A stretch of DNA of 64,000 bases from Paenalicyclobacillus macrosporangiidus (GCF_900116805.1 NZ_FPBV01000002.1:209188-273187); one strand, 5' to 3'. Shown: positions 1 to 8,640, numbered from the stretch's first letter. Program-made: numbers and translations. Notes: generated by a model not told the origin, from the letters alone.

Positions 1-725
1 GCGGCGATGGCCAGCCGGGCTGCCAATTCCACGCCCGCTCGCGCAACGGCAGGATCGGGAGACAACGTGATGGCGACGTCGAGCACCGGATGAAGGCCGT
101 CCGGGACGGCCAGAGCGCCCTCTGTGGTGAGGACGTTGTGAAGGGAGCGAGGAGAGGTCTCATGTGCTGTCGCCATAGGCGCCGTCCCTCTGGCGCCGGA
201 TGCGAGGGCACTGTCGTCAGAACACGTCCGCGCCATTTTGAACGGCACGGGGATGACATCGCCGGGGGTGATCCCGCGGCCAAAACCGTCGCTCGCCAGG
301 TACCGCGTGGCGACCAGCACCCCGGCCGGGGTGGTGCCGGTGATCACAAAGCGGCCGTCCGGGAGCCGGTACAGCAAGCCGGTGTCTGGAGACAGGGCGT
401 CAAGCTGCTTGAGAAGCGGACGGACGGCGTCCCCCAGCCGGGCCGACAGCCAATCCGCATCGGCGCTGAGGTACGCGCACGGCGGGACGGGCGGCTCAGC
501 GCCGGTGGCCGCCTCCCAGAACAGCGCGTCGAAGAGTGGCTCGTTCAAGGCCAACGCCTGCAGCCCGATGCGGGCCGCCAACTCCACCATCGCGGCCGAT
601 TCCTCCACCGGTCGCGCCGGCGGGACCGCGATGGGCCCGTTCAGCCCCGTCGGCGCCCACGCGCCCGGGCGCGGGGATGGGCATGAAAAGACCCCCTGTG
701 GGGTCCAAAACGTCTGCCACGACAA
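1..725 (-). CDS. unknown protein, runs off the left edge
   Basis: Open frame on the minus strand with strongly GC-rich third codon positions that continues beyond base 1, so the C-terminus is missing. The start given is a TTG at 725 with an AGGGAGGG ribosome binding site about 8 bases upstream. I do not recognise the family. Two stretches resemble each other (AAMVELAARIGLQAL near the start and RAGVELAARLAIAA at the edge), which suggests an internal repeat of one domain. Upstream, bases 660 to 800 also look coding but in another frame (VREGSDVVVADVLDPTGG), behind an AGGAGG site at about 800. The true N-terminus may therefore lie near 797 with one or two frame disruptions. Coding is likely; the start and function are uncertain. 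Confidence 0.55.
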   Translation of the reverse strand, partial: MSWQTFWTPQGVFSCPSPRPGAWAPTGLNGPIAVPPARPVEESAAMVELAARIGLQALALNEPLFDALFWEAATGAEPPVPPCAYLSADADWLSARLGDAVRPLLKQLDALSPDTGLLYRLPDGRFVITGTTPAGVLVATRYLASDGFGRGITPGDVIPVPFKMARTCSDDSALASGARGTAPMATAHETSPRSLHNVLTTEGALAVPDGLHPVLDVAITLSPDPAVARAGVELAARLAIA

Positions 726-856
726 CGTCCGATCCCTCCCTCACGCCGTGCCGGACCATCCGTGCGATGGCCCCTTCGACACCGTCGCCACGATGCCTCC
801 TATGATAAAGTTTTCGAGCCCGAATTGCAGGATTCCACATTTGTAGACATATCCAC

Positions 857-862
857 TATAAT
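857..862 (+). promoter_or_regulatory. -10 element and flanking inverted repeat upstream of the XRE gene
   Basis: A perfect TATAAT lies 21 bases before the GTG start of the regulator. CCACAT (835-840) and ATGTGG (861-866) form a perfect inverted repeat that brackets the promoter, as expected for an autoregulatory operator. No good -35 box is visible. The operator role is inference. Confidence 0.5.
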
Positions 863-883
863 GTGGGCGGGGAGGGGACAAGC

Positions 884-1483
884 GTGGCGCCGATTGGGGA
901 GAAGGTCGCATACCTGCGCGAGCAGCGGGGCTGGACGTTGAAGGAACTGTCCGAGCGGTCCGGCGTATCGGTGAGTCATATCAGCGCGATTGAAAACGGC
1001 ACGCGGCCGAACCCGTCCATCGACCGGGTGAAGCGCCTCGCGCACGCGTTCGGGGTGTCGCTCGCCTACTTCGACGACGACGCGCCCGCCCCCGACGCGG
1101 AGGCGGACGGGCTTCCGCCGTCCGCCTCGTCCGGATCATCCTCCGTGAACGGCCACGCCGAAGCGAGTGGCCATCCCGCCGGCAGCCCGGCCGGCAACCG
1201 CCCGATCCGCGATGCTGCCGGCGGGCAGAAAGGCGACCTCACGGACGCACAAGGCGGCCATCCGGCCATCGCTCCCGATGTCATGGACCTGGCCAGGCGC
1301 ATCCAGGCCTTGTATGATCACGACACCGCCCGCTTCATCGCCTCGGAATCCTCACGTCCGTACGTGGCGCTGGCCAGGCAGTTGGCGGAGCAAGACCTGC
1401 TGCACGACGCCTCCCATCTGCTCCAGGTGATTGCCCAATTCATCCGGGACCGGGCGGCGGATTACAGGTCAACGGAGGATTGA
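884..1483 (+). CDS. XRE-family transcriptional regulator (SinR-like HTH)
   Basis: A 199-residue DNA-binding protein. Residues 1-60 are a classic HTH_3 domain with TLKELSERSGVSVSHISAIE as helix 2-turn-helix 3, as in SinR and other single-strand-encoded Xre repressors. A Pro/Ala/Gly-rich linker of about 70 residues follows, then an alpha-helical tail of about 65 residues (ARRIQALYDHDTARF onward) that may oligomerise or bind a ligand. I chose GTG 884 because GGGGAGGGG sits 7-8 bases upstream; a GTG at 863 lies inside the promoter. It reads away from the unknown gene at the left edge and converges on fabV with 15 bases between. Its targets are unknown; the inverted repeat at its own promoter suggests autoregulation. 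Confidence 0.85.
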   Translation: MAPIGEKVAYLREQRGWTLKELSERSGVSVSHISAIENGTRPNPSIDRVKRLAHAFGVSLAYFDDDAPAPDAEADGLPPSASSGSSSVNGHAEASGHPAGSPAGNRPIRDAAGGQKGDLTDAQGGHPAIAPDVMDLARRIQALYDHDTARFIASESSRPYVALARQLAEQDLLHDASHLLQVIAQFIRDRAADYRSTED

Positions 1484-1498
1484 CGCCACCACATCCCG

Positions 1499-2680
1499 TC
1501 ACCCGATGGCCACGTCCGGATTCACGTCCGCCTCGTAATCGACCCCGTCCATCTCGAATCCGAACAGGCGCAGGAAGTCTCGCCGGTATCCTGCGATGTC
1601 GGTGAGCTGTGCCAGGTTGTCGGTCGTCACCTGTTCCCAGCCGGACATCACCGCGGCCTGGACGTCCTCCCGCAACTCCAGTTCATCCAACCGAATCCGG
1701 CCCTGGTCGTCCACAGGCACCTCACCGCCCGTGTACAGGCGATGGGCGAGCAGCCGGTACATCTGCTGGATGCAATCCTCGTGCAGGCCCTTTTCCTTCA
1801 TCACCTTGAACAGCAAGGAGATGTACAGCGGGACCACCGGGATGGCGGAGCTGGACTGCGTGACCACCGCCTTGTTGACGGACACGAACGCCCGCCCGCC
1901 ACGCGCCCGCAGCCGCTCGTTCAGCCGCAGGGCGGTCGCTTCGAGATCATCCTTCGCCTTGCCGATGGTCCCGTCGCGGTAGATGGCGCGCGTCAGTTCG
2001 GGCCCGATGTACGAGTACGCCACGGTGGTGGCCCCGTCCGCCAAGACGCCCGCCTCCTCCAGGGCATCCATCCACATCTGCCAGTCCTCCCCGCCCATGA
2101 CGGCGATGGTGTCGCGGATCTCCTCCTCGGTGGCCGGCTGGACGGTGACCTCGGTGACCTTGCCGGTGTGCACGTCCACCGTCTTGCTCGTGAACGGCTG
2201 GCCGATGGTCTTCAGGACCGACGAGAAGGTCTCCCCCGTGCGCGGGTGGCGGCGGCGAGGCGAGGCCAGGCTGTACACGACGAGATCGACCTGGCCGAAG
2301 TGGGTGCGGATGAGATCGATGACCTCCTGCTTCACCTCGTCCGAGAAGGCGTCGCCATTGACCGTCTTGGCGAACCGGCCCGCCTGGCGGGCGGCCTGCT
2401 CAAACGCCGCCGTGTTATACCACCCCGCCGTCGCGGTGCGGTTGTCGGAGGCCGGCTTCTCGAAGCACACCCCGATGGTGTCGGCGCCACAGGCGAAGGC
2501 GGCGGCGATCCGCGTCGCCAGCCCGTACCCGGTGGAGCTGCCGATGATCAGCGCCTTCTTGGGCCCGTCGACACGCGGCTGCGATTGTATGTAGTCGATC
2601 TGCTCCTGCACGTGCGCGGCGCATCCCACCGGATGGGCCGTGGTGCAGATAAATCCCCTGACTTTCGGCTTGATGACCAT
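1499..2680 (-). CDS. fabV: trans-2-enoyl-ACP/CoA reductase FabV
   Basis: Reduces trans-2-enoyl-ACP or -CoA with NADH in the last step of each fatty acid elongation cycle; FabV is a triclosan-tolerant alternative to FabI. The 393-residue length fits the family. Visible hallmarks are the N-terminal VRGFICTTAHPVGCA, the Rossmann glycine motif IIGSSTGYGLATR (about 45-57) and the family Tyr-x8-Lys active site, Y234 to K243, in IYRDGTIGKAK. The ATG at 2680 follows AAAGGACGGGG. The frame stays open upstream but lacks a better start. It lies 29 bases downstream of niaR on the same strand, so the two may be cotranscribed. Confidence 0.95.
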   Translation of the reverse strand: MVIKPKVRGFICTTAHPVGCAAHVQEQIDYIQSQPRVDGPKKALIIGSSTGYGLATRIAAAFACGADTIGVCFEKPASDNRTATAGWYNTAAFEQAARQAGRFAKTVNGDAFSDEVKQEVIDLIRTHFGQVDLVVYSLASPRRRHPRTGETFSSVLKTIGQPFTSKTVDVHTGKVTEVTVQPATEEEIRDTIAVMGGEDWQMWMDALEEAGVLADGATTVAYSYIGPELTRAIYRDGTIGKAKDDLEATALRLNERLRARGGRAFVSVNKAVVTQSSSAIPVVPLYISLLFKVMKEKGLHEDCIQQMYRLLAHRLYTGGEVPVDDQGRIRLDELELREDVQAAVMSGWEQVTTDNLAQLTDIAGYRRDFLRLFGFEMDGVDYEADVNPDVAIG

Positions 2681-2709
2681 CTGTCCCCGTCCTTTCAAAG
2701 TGCGTTGTC

Positions 2710-3234
2710 TCAGTCCAACACCTGGATCCCGGCGGCGCGCAAAGCGGCCACCGCCTCGTGCAATTGGCCCTCGTCCCGGCACTCCACCGTGTGCAGGTGA
2801 AACCCTTCGGTCAGCGACGACAGCAGGAGCGCCTTGGTCTCCGCGACGCGTTGCAGGAACAGGGCCACGTCACGCCGGGAAGAAAGGTGCAAGGCGCCCC
2901 GCAGCTCCCCGTAGACCGGGTGCTCCACCACCACATCCACCACGTGAAGGCCGTGATCCACCATGGTGTACAGCTCCGTCTCCGTCCGCTCCGGCGGATG
3001 GCACACGGAGAGCACGAACGGACGGCGCGCCGCCTCCCCGGGGCGCAGCCAATATCCGCGCGGCGTCGACAGGATGGGCTCGCCGGCAGCGCGCAGAAGC
3101 GCGATGTCATGCACGACCACCTGCCGCGTCACGCCGCACAGGGCGGCCAACTGCGCCCCCGGAATCGGTTCTCGGCTGGCCCGAAGCGCTTCGAGCAGCA
3201 CCTGTTGACGTTCGCCGCGCTCCCTCACCGCCAC
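2710..3234 (-). CDS. niaR: niacin-responsive transcriptional repressor NiaR
   Basis: Represses NAD synthesis and niacin uptake genes when nicotinic acid is bound. The 174-residue protein has an N-terminal HTH_11 winged helix (about 5-60, GAQLAALCGVTRQVVVHDI). It is followed by a C-terminal 3H domain whose conserved histidines are visible in EHPVYGEL, GALHLSSRRDV and GFHLHTVE. An ATG at 3240 abuts the AGGAGGG site too closely, so GTG 3234, 6 bases from it, is the better start. Classic NiaR targets (nadABC, niaP) are not in this window. The gene is followed closely by fabV. Confidence 0.92.
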   Translation of the reverse strand: MAVRERGERQQVLLEALRASREPIPGAQLAALCGVTRQVVVHDIALLRAAGEPILSTPRGYWLRPGEAARRPFVLSVCHPPERTETELYTMVDHGLHVVDVVVEHPVYGELRGALHLSSRRDVALFLQRVAETKALLLSSLTEGFHLHTVECRDEGQLHEAVAALRAAGIQVLD

Positions 3235-3320
3235 GGACATCCCTCCTGCTCACATCCGCTGCACCACGCTGTCCCCATTGTAGAGAATCGCGAAGGAATT
3301 TCCCAGCGGTGCGGGCGCCG

Positions 3321-4562
3321 TCACGCACCCCCGGATGGCGCCCCCGCTGCCCCTGCCGTCCCGGCCGCCTCCGCCCGCAACCGGGCATCCGACGGCAGCG
3401 TCGCGCACAGGAGGGCGGCGACCAACGGCAGCACCGTGATGAGGGTGAACACCACCCCCACTCCCCAGACGTCCGAGATGTGCCCGAACAGGGTGGCGCC
3501 GATGCCGCCGGCCCCGACGCTGAACCCGATGTTGAGCCCCGATGCCAGCGCGATGTTGCGCGGCAGGAGCATCTGCGCGTACACCACGGACACGGCGAAC
3601 GACCCGAGCACGGTGAAGCCGAACAAGAACAGCACGATGGCCGCCCACACGCCACTCACGCGCGGCAGGAGCCACGCGAATGGCACGGCGAGGGCGAGGG
3701 AGCCGACCAAAATGCGCTTGCGGCCCAGGCGGTCGGACAGCAGCCCGCCGACGAAGGTGCCCACAGCGCCCGCCCCGAGGAACAGAAAGGTCAGCAGCTC
3801 CGCCTTCCCCAACGCCATGTGCTGGTGCACGTAAAAGAACGGCAGGAACCCCGCGACGCCGATCTGGCACCAGGACCGCAAGATGATGGCGGCGCTGAAC
3901 ACCGCCAGGGCGCCGATGCGGTTGCGGCCCGCCACCTGGCGTTTGGCCAACCGCTCCTCCTCCACCCGTGCCCGGTACCAAGGCAAAAGCCGCCAGGTGA
4001 GCAGAAACGCCACCACCCCGAGGGCGAAGAACACCGTCAGCCCGCGCACCCCGGTGCCGAGGAGGAACAGGGGGACCAACAGCGGCCCCAGGGCCTGCCC
4101 CGCGTTGCCCCCCACCTGGAAGATGGCCTGGGCGAGCCCCTTCGCCCGCCCGGCCGCAAGATGGGTGCCGCGGGACGCCTCCGGGTGGAAGATCCCGGAT
4201 CCTAGCCCCGACAGGGAGATGAACACAATCACCCATGCGAACGACGGAGCGATGCCGGTCATCGCCAACCCGAAGCACGTCAACGTGACCCCCGCCGGGA
4301 GGAACCACACCCGGGGGCGCCGGTCCGTGATCCAACCGAACACCGGCTGCATGACCGACGACATCAAGTAGGAGAACAGGACGATGAGACCCGTCTGCGT
4401 GTAACTCAGATGAAACGCCGACTTGTACAACGGCAAGAGGGCCGGCACCAGCCCGACCGTCATCAGGTCATTGATGAGGTGCGCCCCGCTGAAGGTCCAC
4501 ACTGCCTCTTTCTTGATGGCCTGCCCCGGCAACGGAGCCGGCATGGCCGCCATTTCAGCCAT
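3321..4562 (-). CDS. MFS transporter, fosmidomycin-resistance (Fsr) type
   Basis: A 413-residue inner-membrane efflux protein of the major facilitator superfamily with about 12 predicted segments. The N-terminal SGAHLINDLMTVGLVPALLP and the GSGIFHPEASRGTH motif after segment 4 are typical of the Fsr/YfnC group, whose E. coli member exports fosmidomycin. The intracellular DRRPR and DRLGRK loops are normal MFS signatures. The ATG start follows AAGGAGAG. It is preceded by the CheB-like gene on the same strand with a 45-base gap. The substrate cannot be read from sequence. Confidence 0.9.
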   Translation of the reverse strand: MAEMAAMPAPLPGQAIKKEAVWTFSGAHLINDLMTVGLVPALLPLYKSAFHLSYTQTGLIVLFSYLMSSVMQPVFGWITDRRPRVWFLPAGVTLTCFGLAMTGIAPSFAWVIVFISLSGLGSGIFHPEASRGTHLAAGRAKGLAQAIFQVGGNAGQALGPLLVPLFLLGTGVRGLTVFFALGVVAFLLTWRLLPWYRARVEEERLAKRQVAGRNRIGALAVFSAAIILRSWCQIGVAGFLPFFYVHQHMALGKAELLTFLFLGAGAVGTFVGGLLSDRLGRKRILVGSLALAVPFAWLLPRVSGVWAAIVLFLFGFTVLGSFAVSVVYAQMLLPRNIALASGLNIGFSVGAGGIGATLFGHISDVWGVGVVFTLITVLPLVAALLCATLPSDARLRAEAAGTAGAAGAPSGGA

Positions 4563-4607
4563 TCCACTCTCTCCTTTCTCCTCTCCGCAACGCTCGGCAG
4601 TCCGGTT

Positions 4608-5375
4608 TCATCCGGTTCCTCCGCCCATCCACCGGACAATTTCGCTGTACAACTCGCCCACCGGTGCCTGCCCGTCGGCGAGCCCCGCCTCCGCCACCAC
4701 CCGTGGCATCCCGTAGACCACGGCGGACGACGCAGCCTCCGCGACCACGCGCCCGCCTTTCGACTTGACGGCCCGGCAACCGGCCAAGCCGTCCTTTCCC
4801 ATGCCGGTCAGGATCACCGCGAGCACGCGACCCCCGAACACCTCAGCGGCCGAGGCCAGCGTGATGTCGATGCACGGCTTGTACAACGGGGCCAGGGCCT
4901 CGTCCGACGCATATTCCAACGGCGCGCGCTCTTCCGGCCAGACCCGCAGCGCAACCCCGCCGGCCGTGCCGGCCAGGGTGGTCTGCAGACCGGAAGGCGC
5001 GACGTAGGCCGTCCCCGGGCGGAGAATCTCGCCATCCTCCCCCTCTTTCACCATGAGGGCGCACAACCGGTTGAGCCGCTCCGCCAACGGGCGCGTGAAC
5101 CCCGCCGGCATGTGCTGCAAGACCACCACCGGCACCGGAAAGTCGGCCGGAAAATCCGGCAACAGCCGGGCGAGGGCGGCGGGGCCGCCCGTCGAGCAGC
5201 CGATGACCACCACGCCGGGCGCCCACCGAGCCGGCTGGCCCCCCTGATGCACCCGATGCGCTTTGGCCTGCCGACTTGCCAATCCTTTCACCGCCCTGCA
5301 CAAAGTGTCGACACATAGGCGCTGTTTCGCAAAAATTGGGGCTCCAGTGCAAAGGGGCTGTGGTATTCTGATCAT
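4608..5375 (-). CDS. stand-alone CheB-type methylesterase domain
   Basis: Protein-glutamate methylesterase/deamidase catalytic domain, which in chemotaxis removes methyl groups from receptor glutamates. The catalytic triad is visible: Ser about 61 in IGCSTGGP, His about 88 in LQHMP, Asp in LTGMGKDG. The usual N-terminal receiver domain is absent; 50 poorly structured residues precede the enzyme domain, so no phosphorylation control is evident. No other chemotaxis gene lies nearby. The start is uncertain: the ATG at 5375 has a weak site, and GTG 5291 would remove most of the N-terminal tail. It diverges from the MFS gene at 5426. Confidence 0.85.
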   Translation of the reverse strand: MIRIPQPLCTGAPIFAKQRLCVDTLCRAVKGLASRQAKAHRVHQGGQPARWAPGVVVIGCSTGGPAALARLLPDFPADFPVPVVVLQHMPAGFTRPLAERLNRLCALMVKEGEDGEILRPGTAYVAPSGLQTTLAGTAGGVALRVWPEERAPLEYASDEALAPLYKPCIDITLASAAEVFGGRVLAVILTGMGKDGLAGCRAVKSKGGRVVAEAASSAVVYGMPRVVAEAGLADGQAPVGELYSEIVRWMGGGTG

Positions 5376-5425
5376 ATCTTCACGCCCCGCCTGCCGGGGC
5401 GGCTAGGCAAGGAAGTGTGTGCACC

Positions 5426-6619
5426 GTGCCGCAAACCCTGTGGAAACTGCGTGCGTTCTACTTCTTGACCGGCCTCTCCGGAGGGCTCTTCGTCCCCTAC
5501 CTGTCGATGCTGCTGGTGCAAAACGGCCTGAACAGCGGCGAGGTCGGCCAGGTGATGGCCACCGGCACCGTGGTCGCCATCCTGGCGCAGCCCTTGTGGG
5601 GACTGGTGGTCGACCGCTTCCATGTGACCCGGCTCACCCTCGCCCTCAGCGCCGTGATGCCCGGCCTCGTCGCCGTCCTGTACAACATCCCGTGGCTGTG
5701 GCTGGTCGCCCTCGCGAACGCCGTCAGCAACCTGTTCTCCGCCCCGCAGGCCCCCATCGCCGACGCGTACGCGGTCGCCACCGCGAGGGCTTTGCGAACA
5801 TCTTACGGCACCATCCGCTGTTTGGCCAGCCTGGGCTTCGCGGTCGGCGGCTACGCGGGCGGCCTCTTTCTCGCGCACCTGCCGCTGCAGTGGCTGTGGA
5901 TCCCGTACGCCGTGACAGGCTTGTGCGGGGCGCTGATCACCCTGACATTCCCGCGGGAGACGCACGGCGTGGGCCTCGGGGGATCGTTTCAGGAAGGGTT
6001 GATGCAACTGCTGCGGGATCGGCGATTTCTGGTGTTCCTGGCGGGCGGCTTTCTGGTAAGCCAGACCCTGACCGCCTTCAACACGTATTTCGCCCTCACC
6101 TTCCGGGACATGGGCGGATCCATCGCCCTCACCGGCCTGGCGTTCCTGCTCGCCTCCGGGACCAACGTGCCGTCCATGCTGATTGCGGCCCGCCTCAACC
6201 ACCGCCTCGGGCGGGAGCGGATGATGGCCATCGCCGCCATCGCCTACATCCTGCGCTGGAGCATCCAGGCCCTCGTGCCCATCCCTTGGGTGGCCATCGC
6301 CATCCAGGTGCTGCACGGCATCTCGTTCGGCTTCTACTACGTGGCCGCGGTCGATTTCGTCTTCTCCTCCGCCCCGCCGCAGCTGCAGGCCACGGCCCAG
6401 AGCATCTTCGGGATGATCTGTGGCGGCCTCGCCGGAATCGTGGGCAACCTGCTCAACGGCATCTTGCTCCACAGCGGCGGCGCGGCCGCCATGTACTGGG
6501 CCTGCACCGTCAGCTCCGCTCTCGGCGCCGCCTGCTTCTGGTACGTGGCGAAGGTCCGGCGGCCCGCCGGTCCCCGCGTCGGCCTCCGGCGTCCGGTGCT
6601 GCCCTGGGTGAGCCGCTGA
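5426..6619 (+). CDS. MFS transporter (PPP/nucleoside-symporter-like)
   Basis: A membrane transporter of about 397 residues. The motif SYGTIRCLASLGFAVGGYAG in the N-half matches the GSIRLWGSIGFA region typical of the MFS_1_like group (phenylpropionate and nucleoside proton symporters). About 12 hydrophobic segments are visible. GTG 5426 lies about 10 bases after AAGGAAG; a GTG at 5417 would overlap that site. A CGCCCCG/CGGGGCG hairpin (5383-5401) lies just upstream, between this gene and the divergent CheB gene. The substrate is unknown. Confidence 0.88.
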   Translation: MPQTLWKLRAFYFLTGLSGGLFVPYLSMLLVQNGLNSGEVGQVMATGTVVAILAQPLWGLVVDRFHVTRLTLALSAVMPGLVAVLYNIPWLWLVALANAVSNLFSAPQAPIADAYAVATARALRTSYGTIRCLASLGFAVGGYAGGLFLAHLPLQWLWIPYAVTGLCGALITLTFPRETHGVGLGGSFQEGLMQLLRDRRFLVFLAGGFLVSQTLTAFNTYFALTFRDMGGSIALTGLAFLLASGTNVPSMLIAARLNHRLGRERMMAIAAIAYILRWSIQALVPIPWVAIAIQVLHGISFGFYYVAAVDFVFSSAPPQLQATAQSIFGMICGGLAGIVGNLLNGILLHSGGAAAMYWACTVSSALGAACFWYVAKVRRPAGPRVGLRRPVLPWVSR

Positions 6620-6620
6620 C

Positions 6621-6651
6621 GGTATACACACCCGCCTCTGTGGCCATCCTA
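6621..6651 (+). promoter_or_regulatory. sigma-G/sigma-F type forespore promoter
   Basis: GTATA (6622-6626), an 18-base spacer and CATCCTA (6645-6651) match the Bacillus sigma-G consensus GHATR-N18-CATnHTA at every defined position. It lies just upstream of a spore protein gene, which is the right context. Expression in the forespore is inferred. Confidence 0.7.
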
Positions 6652-6672
6652 CCCATTCAGGGGGAATGTCGG

Positions 6673-6849
6673 ATGACCTTGCAGCAGGCCAAGGAGATTG
6701 TGAACTCGCCCGAGAACGTGGTGGTCTTGTTCGAGGGCAAGCCGGTGTGGATCGACGAACTGGACGATGCCACCGGAACCGCGCTGGTGCACGTGGAGAC
6801 CGACGGTAAGCCGATGCGCGTCCACGTGAACCGCTTGCACGCGCAGTGA
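6673..6849 (+). CDS. sspH: small acid-soluble spore protein, H type
   Basis: A 58-residue SspH-family protein, made in the forespore as a minor SASP. The sequence begins MTLQQAKEIVNSPENVVVLF and continues with GKPVWIDELDD, matching the family pattern (xxRAKEIxxSPxxxxVxxxGxPVWI). The ATG is preceded by AGGGGGA at a good distance. A sigma-G-like promoter ends about 20 bases before the start. This gene is the clearest sign that the host forms endospores. Confidence 0.92.
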   Translation: MTLQQAKEIVNSPENVVVLFEGKPVWIDELDDATGTALVHVETDGKPMRVHVNRLHAQ

Positions 6850-6868
6850 ACCCGGCGGCGTGAATCCG

Positions 6869-8524
6869 ATGGGTTGGCTGTGTGCGCTGTACGTCGCCCA
6901 TGCATTGACCTTGGTGGCCATCGCTTGGCGCCATGTGAGGCGACCGGCGGAGGCCTTGACCTGGTTGTTGTTGGGCCTCGTCCTGCCCGGGCTCGGCCCC
7001 GCCCTGTACGCATGGATGGCCCGGCCGCTGCGCACCGGCCGCGGCCCTGCCAGCGCCCAGGGGACGGGTCACGTCCCTCGCGGCAACCGCGCACCGCAGG
7101 CATCCTCCGCAGGGGCGGCCGAGCGAGGGGAAAAGCAGCCGTCGGCGGGGGCCGCGGAGACGGCGAAAAGCACGGGCTCGGCAGCCACGGACGCGCCGCC
7201 CCTGGGTCGGGCGGCCCGGGCGGTCGCGACCGCGATCGAACGCCTCACCGGCGCGCCGCCCCTGCCCGCCCAGGTGCAGGTACTCTGTAACGGGACGGAG
7301 ACGTACGACCATCTCCTCCGCGCCCTGCGCAGCGCCGAACGCACCATTGATCTGGACTACTATATCTACCGGGACGATCACGTGGGCCGCCTGATCTCGG
7401 ACGTTCTCATCGCCCGCGCCGAGGCGGGGGTGCGGATCCGCTTCCTCCGCGACGGCGTTGGAAGCCGCAGCTATCCGCGCGCCGCGGCCGAGCGGCTGGC
7501 GGCCGCCGGGATCGCCTGCCGCGTGTTCTTTCCGCTGCGCTTCCCATGGGTCGACGCGCGCCTGAATCACCGGGACCACTGCAAGATCGCCATCATCGAC
7601 GGGCAGGAGGCGTTCGTCGGAGGCATCAATGTGGGCGACGAGTACACCGGGCGGAAGCCGGGCGTCGGGTGGTGGCGGGACACGCACCTGCGCCTGCGCG
7701 GCGAGGCCGTCTCGCAACTGCAGGCGGCCTTCGAGGCCAACTGGGCGCTCGCGGACCCGGATCGGGCCGCGCGGGCACACGGTTGGCGAAACCCCGCCGA
7801 CGCCGCCGCGGAGTGCGATGGCCCTCGCGGCGCGGACTCCGCCACCGGCGGCGCAACCGGGCGGCGCGCACGCCCGCGGCCGTGGCGCCCGGCGATGAGC
7901 CCGGCGGGACGGATGTGGAACGTGGAATTCGGCCCCGATCCGCTCGACGACGCCGACGTCTCCGAACCGCCCCTGCCCGCCCGCGCGCAGACGGTCGCCG
8001 GACGCCCGGATGCGCCCGTTCAGGCGGTGCGGGACCTGTACTTTCTCTGCATCACCCAGGCGGAGCGGCGCGTCGACATCACGACGCCCTACTTCGTGCC
8101 CGACTCGGACATCCTGGCCGCATTAAAGACTGCCGCCATGCGCGGCGTCCGGGTGCGCCTCCTCGTGCCCCGGCGGTGCGATCACGTCGTCGTCGGCATG
8201 GCCAGCCGCACCTTCTACCGCGACCTGCTGCAGGCCGGCGTTGAGATCTACCTGTACGAACCCGGCGTTCTGCACGCGAAGGTGATGCAGGTGGACGACG
8301 AGATCGGCATCGTCGGCGCGGCCAACTACGACTTGCGCAGCTTCCGCCTCAGCTACGAGGTCTGCCAGGTGATGTACAGCCGTCCCGTCGCTGCGGAGCT
8401 GACGCGCCAGTTCGAGCGCGACCTCCAGCACAGCACCCGCCTGGTCATCGCCGAGCTGGACGCACAGCCCCGCTGGCAGGCGGCCCTCCATCAAGCCGCG
8501 CGCCTGCTCGCCCCGCTGCTTTGA
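6869..8524 (+). CDS. cls: cardiolipin synthase (phospholipase D superfamily)
   Basis: Joins two phosphatidylglycerols into cardiolipin at the membrane. Two N-terminal hydrophobic stretches (the first about 70 residues) precede two PLD domains with HKD motifs: HRDHCKIAIID (about residue 234) and HAKVMQVDD (about 468). Low-complexity Ala/Gly/Arg-rich inserts lie at about 65-120 and between the domains. ATG 6869 is preferred; a GTG 9 bases earlier is possible. The protein ends at TGA 8522-8524, which is the first base triplet of the adjoining transposon end. The last codons or the stop may therefore have been supplied by the insertion. Confidence 0.92.
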   Translation: MGWLCALYVAHALTLVAIAWRHVRRPAEALTWLLLGLVLPGLGPALYAWMARPLRTGRGPASAQGTGHVPRGNRAPQASSAGAAERGEKQPSAGAAETAKSTGSAATDAPPLGRAARAVATAIERLTGAPPLPAQVQVLCNGTETYDHLLRALRSAERTIDLDYYIYRDDHVGRLISDVLIARAEAGVRIRFLRDGVGSRSYPRAAAERLAAAGIACRVFFPLRFPWVDARLNHRDHCKIAIIDGQEAFVGGINVGDEYTGRKPGVGWWRDTHLRLRGEAVSQLQAAFEANWALADPDRAARAHGWRNPADAAAECDGPRGADSATGGATGRRARPRPWRPAMSPAGRMWNVEFGPDPLDDADVSEPPLPARAQTVAGRPDAPVQAVRDLYFLCITQAERRVDITTPYFVPDSDILAALKTAAMRGVRVRLLVPRRCDHVVVGMASRTFYRDLLQAGVEIYLYEPGVLHAKVMQVDDEIGIVGAANYDLRSFRLSYEVCQVMYSRPVAAELTRQFERDLQHSTRLVIAELDAQPRWQAALHQAARLLAPLL

Positions 8525-8526
8525 CA

Positions 8527-8640
8527 CTCCACACGGCTAAAGCCGTGGGATTCTTGGGAGCACTCCCGCACCCGGGAGTTCTGCCTTGCGGCACCAAGCG
8601 ATCTCCGTGTGTCCCACGGTTGAGTCCGCTCAAGCGGACA
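8527..8640 (-). ncRNA. probable omega-RNA/right end of the tnpB element
   Basis: Between the tnpB stop and cls lie two hairpins: CACGGCT-AA-AGCCGTG (8532-8547) and ACTCCCG-CACC-CGGGAGT (8562-8579). In IS605-family elements the transcript of the tnpB 3' end and right end forms the guide (omega) RNA of TnpB, with the guide taken from the flanking DNA. Here that flank would be the last codons of cls. RNA production is inferred from the family. Confidence 0.5.

Noticed and set aside
2640..4205. Plus-strand frame of 521 codons over niaR and the Fsr pump
   Set aside because: Low-complexity Arg/Pro-rich antisense product; both minus-strand genes have recognised domains.
5372..7780. Minus-strand open frame of 802 codons
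   Set aside because: Covers MFS, sspH and cls in antisense; it is a compositional frame without hydrophobic or domain structure.
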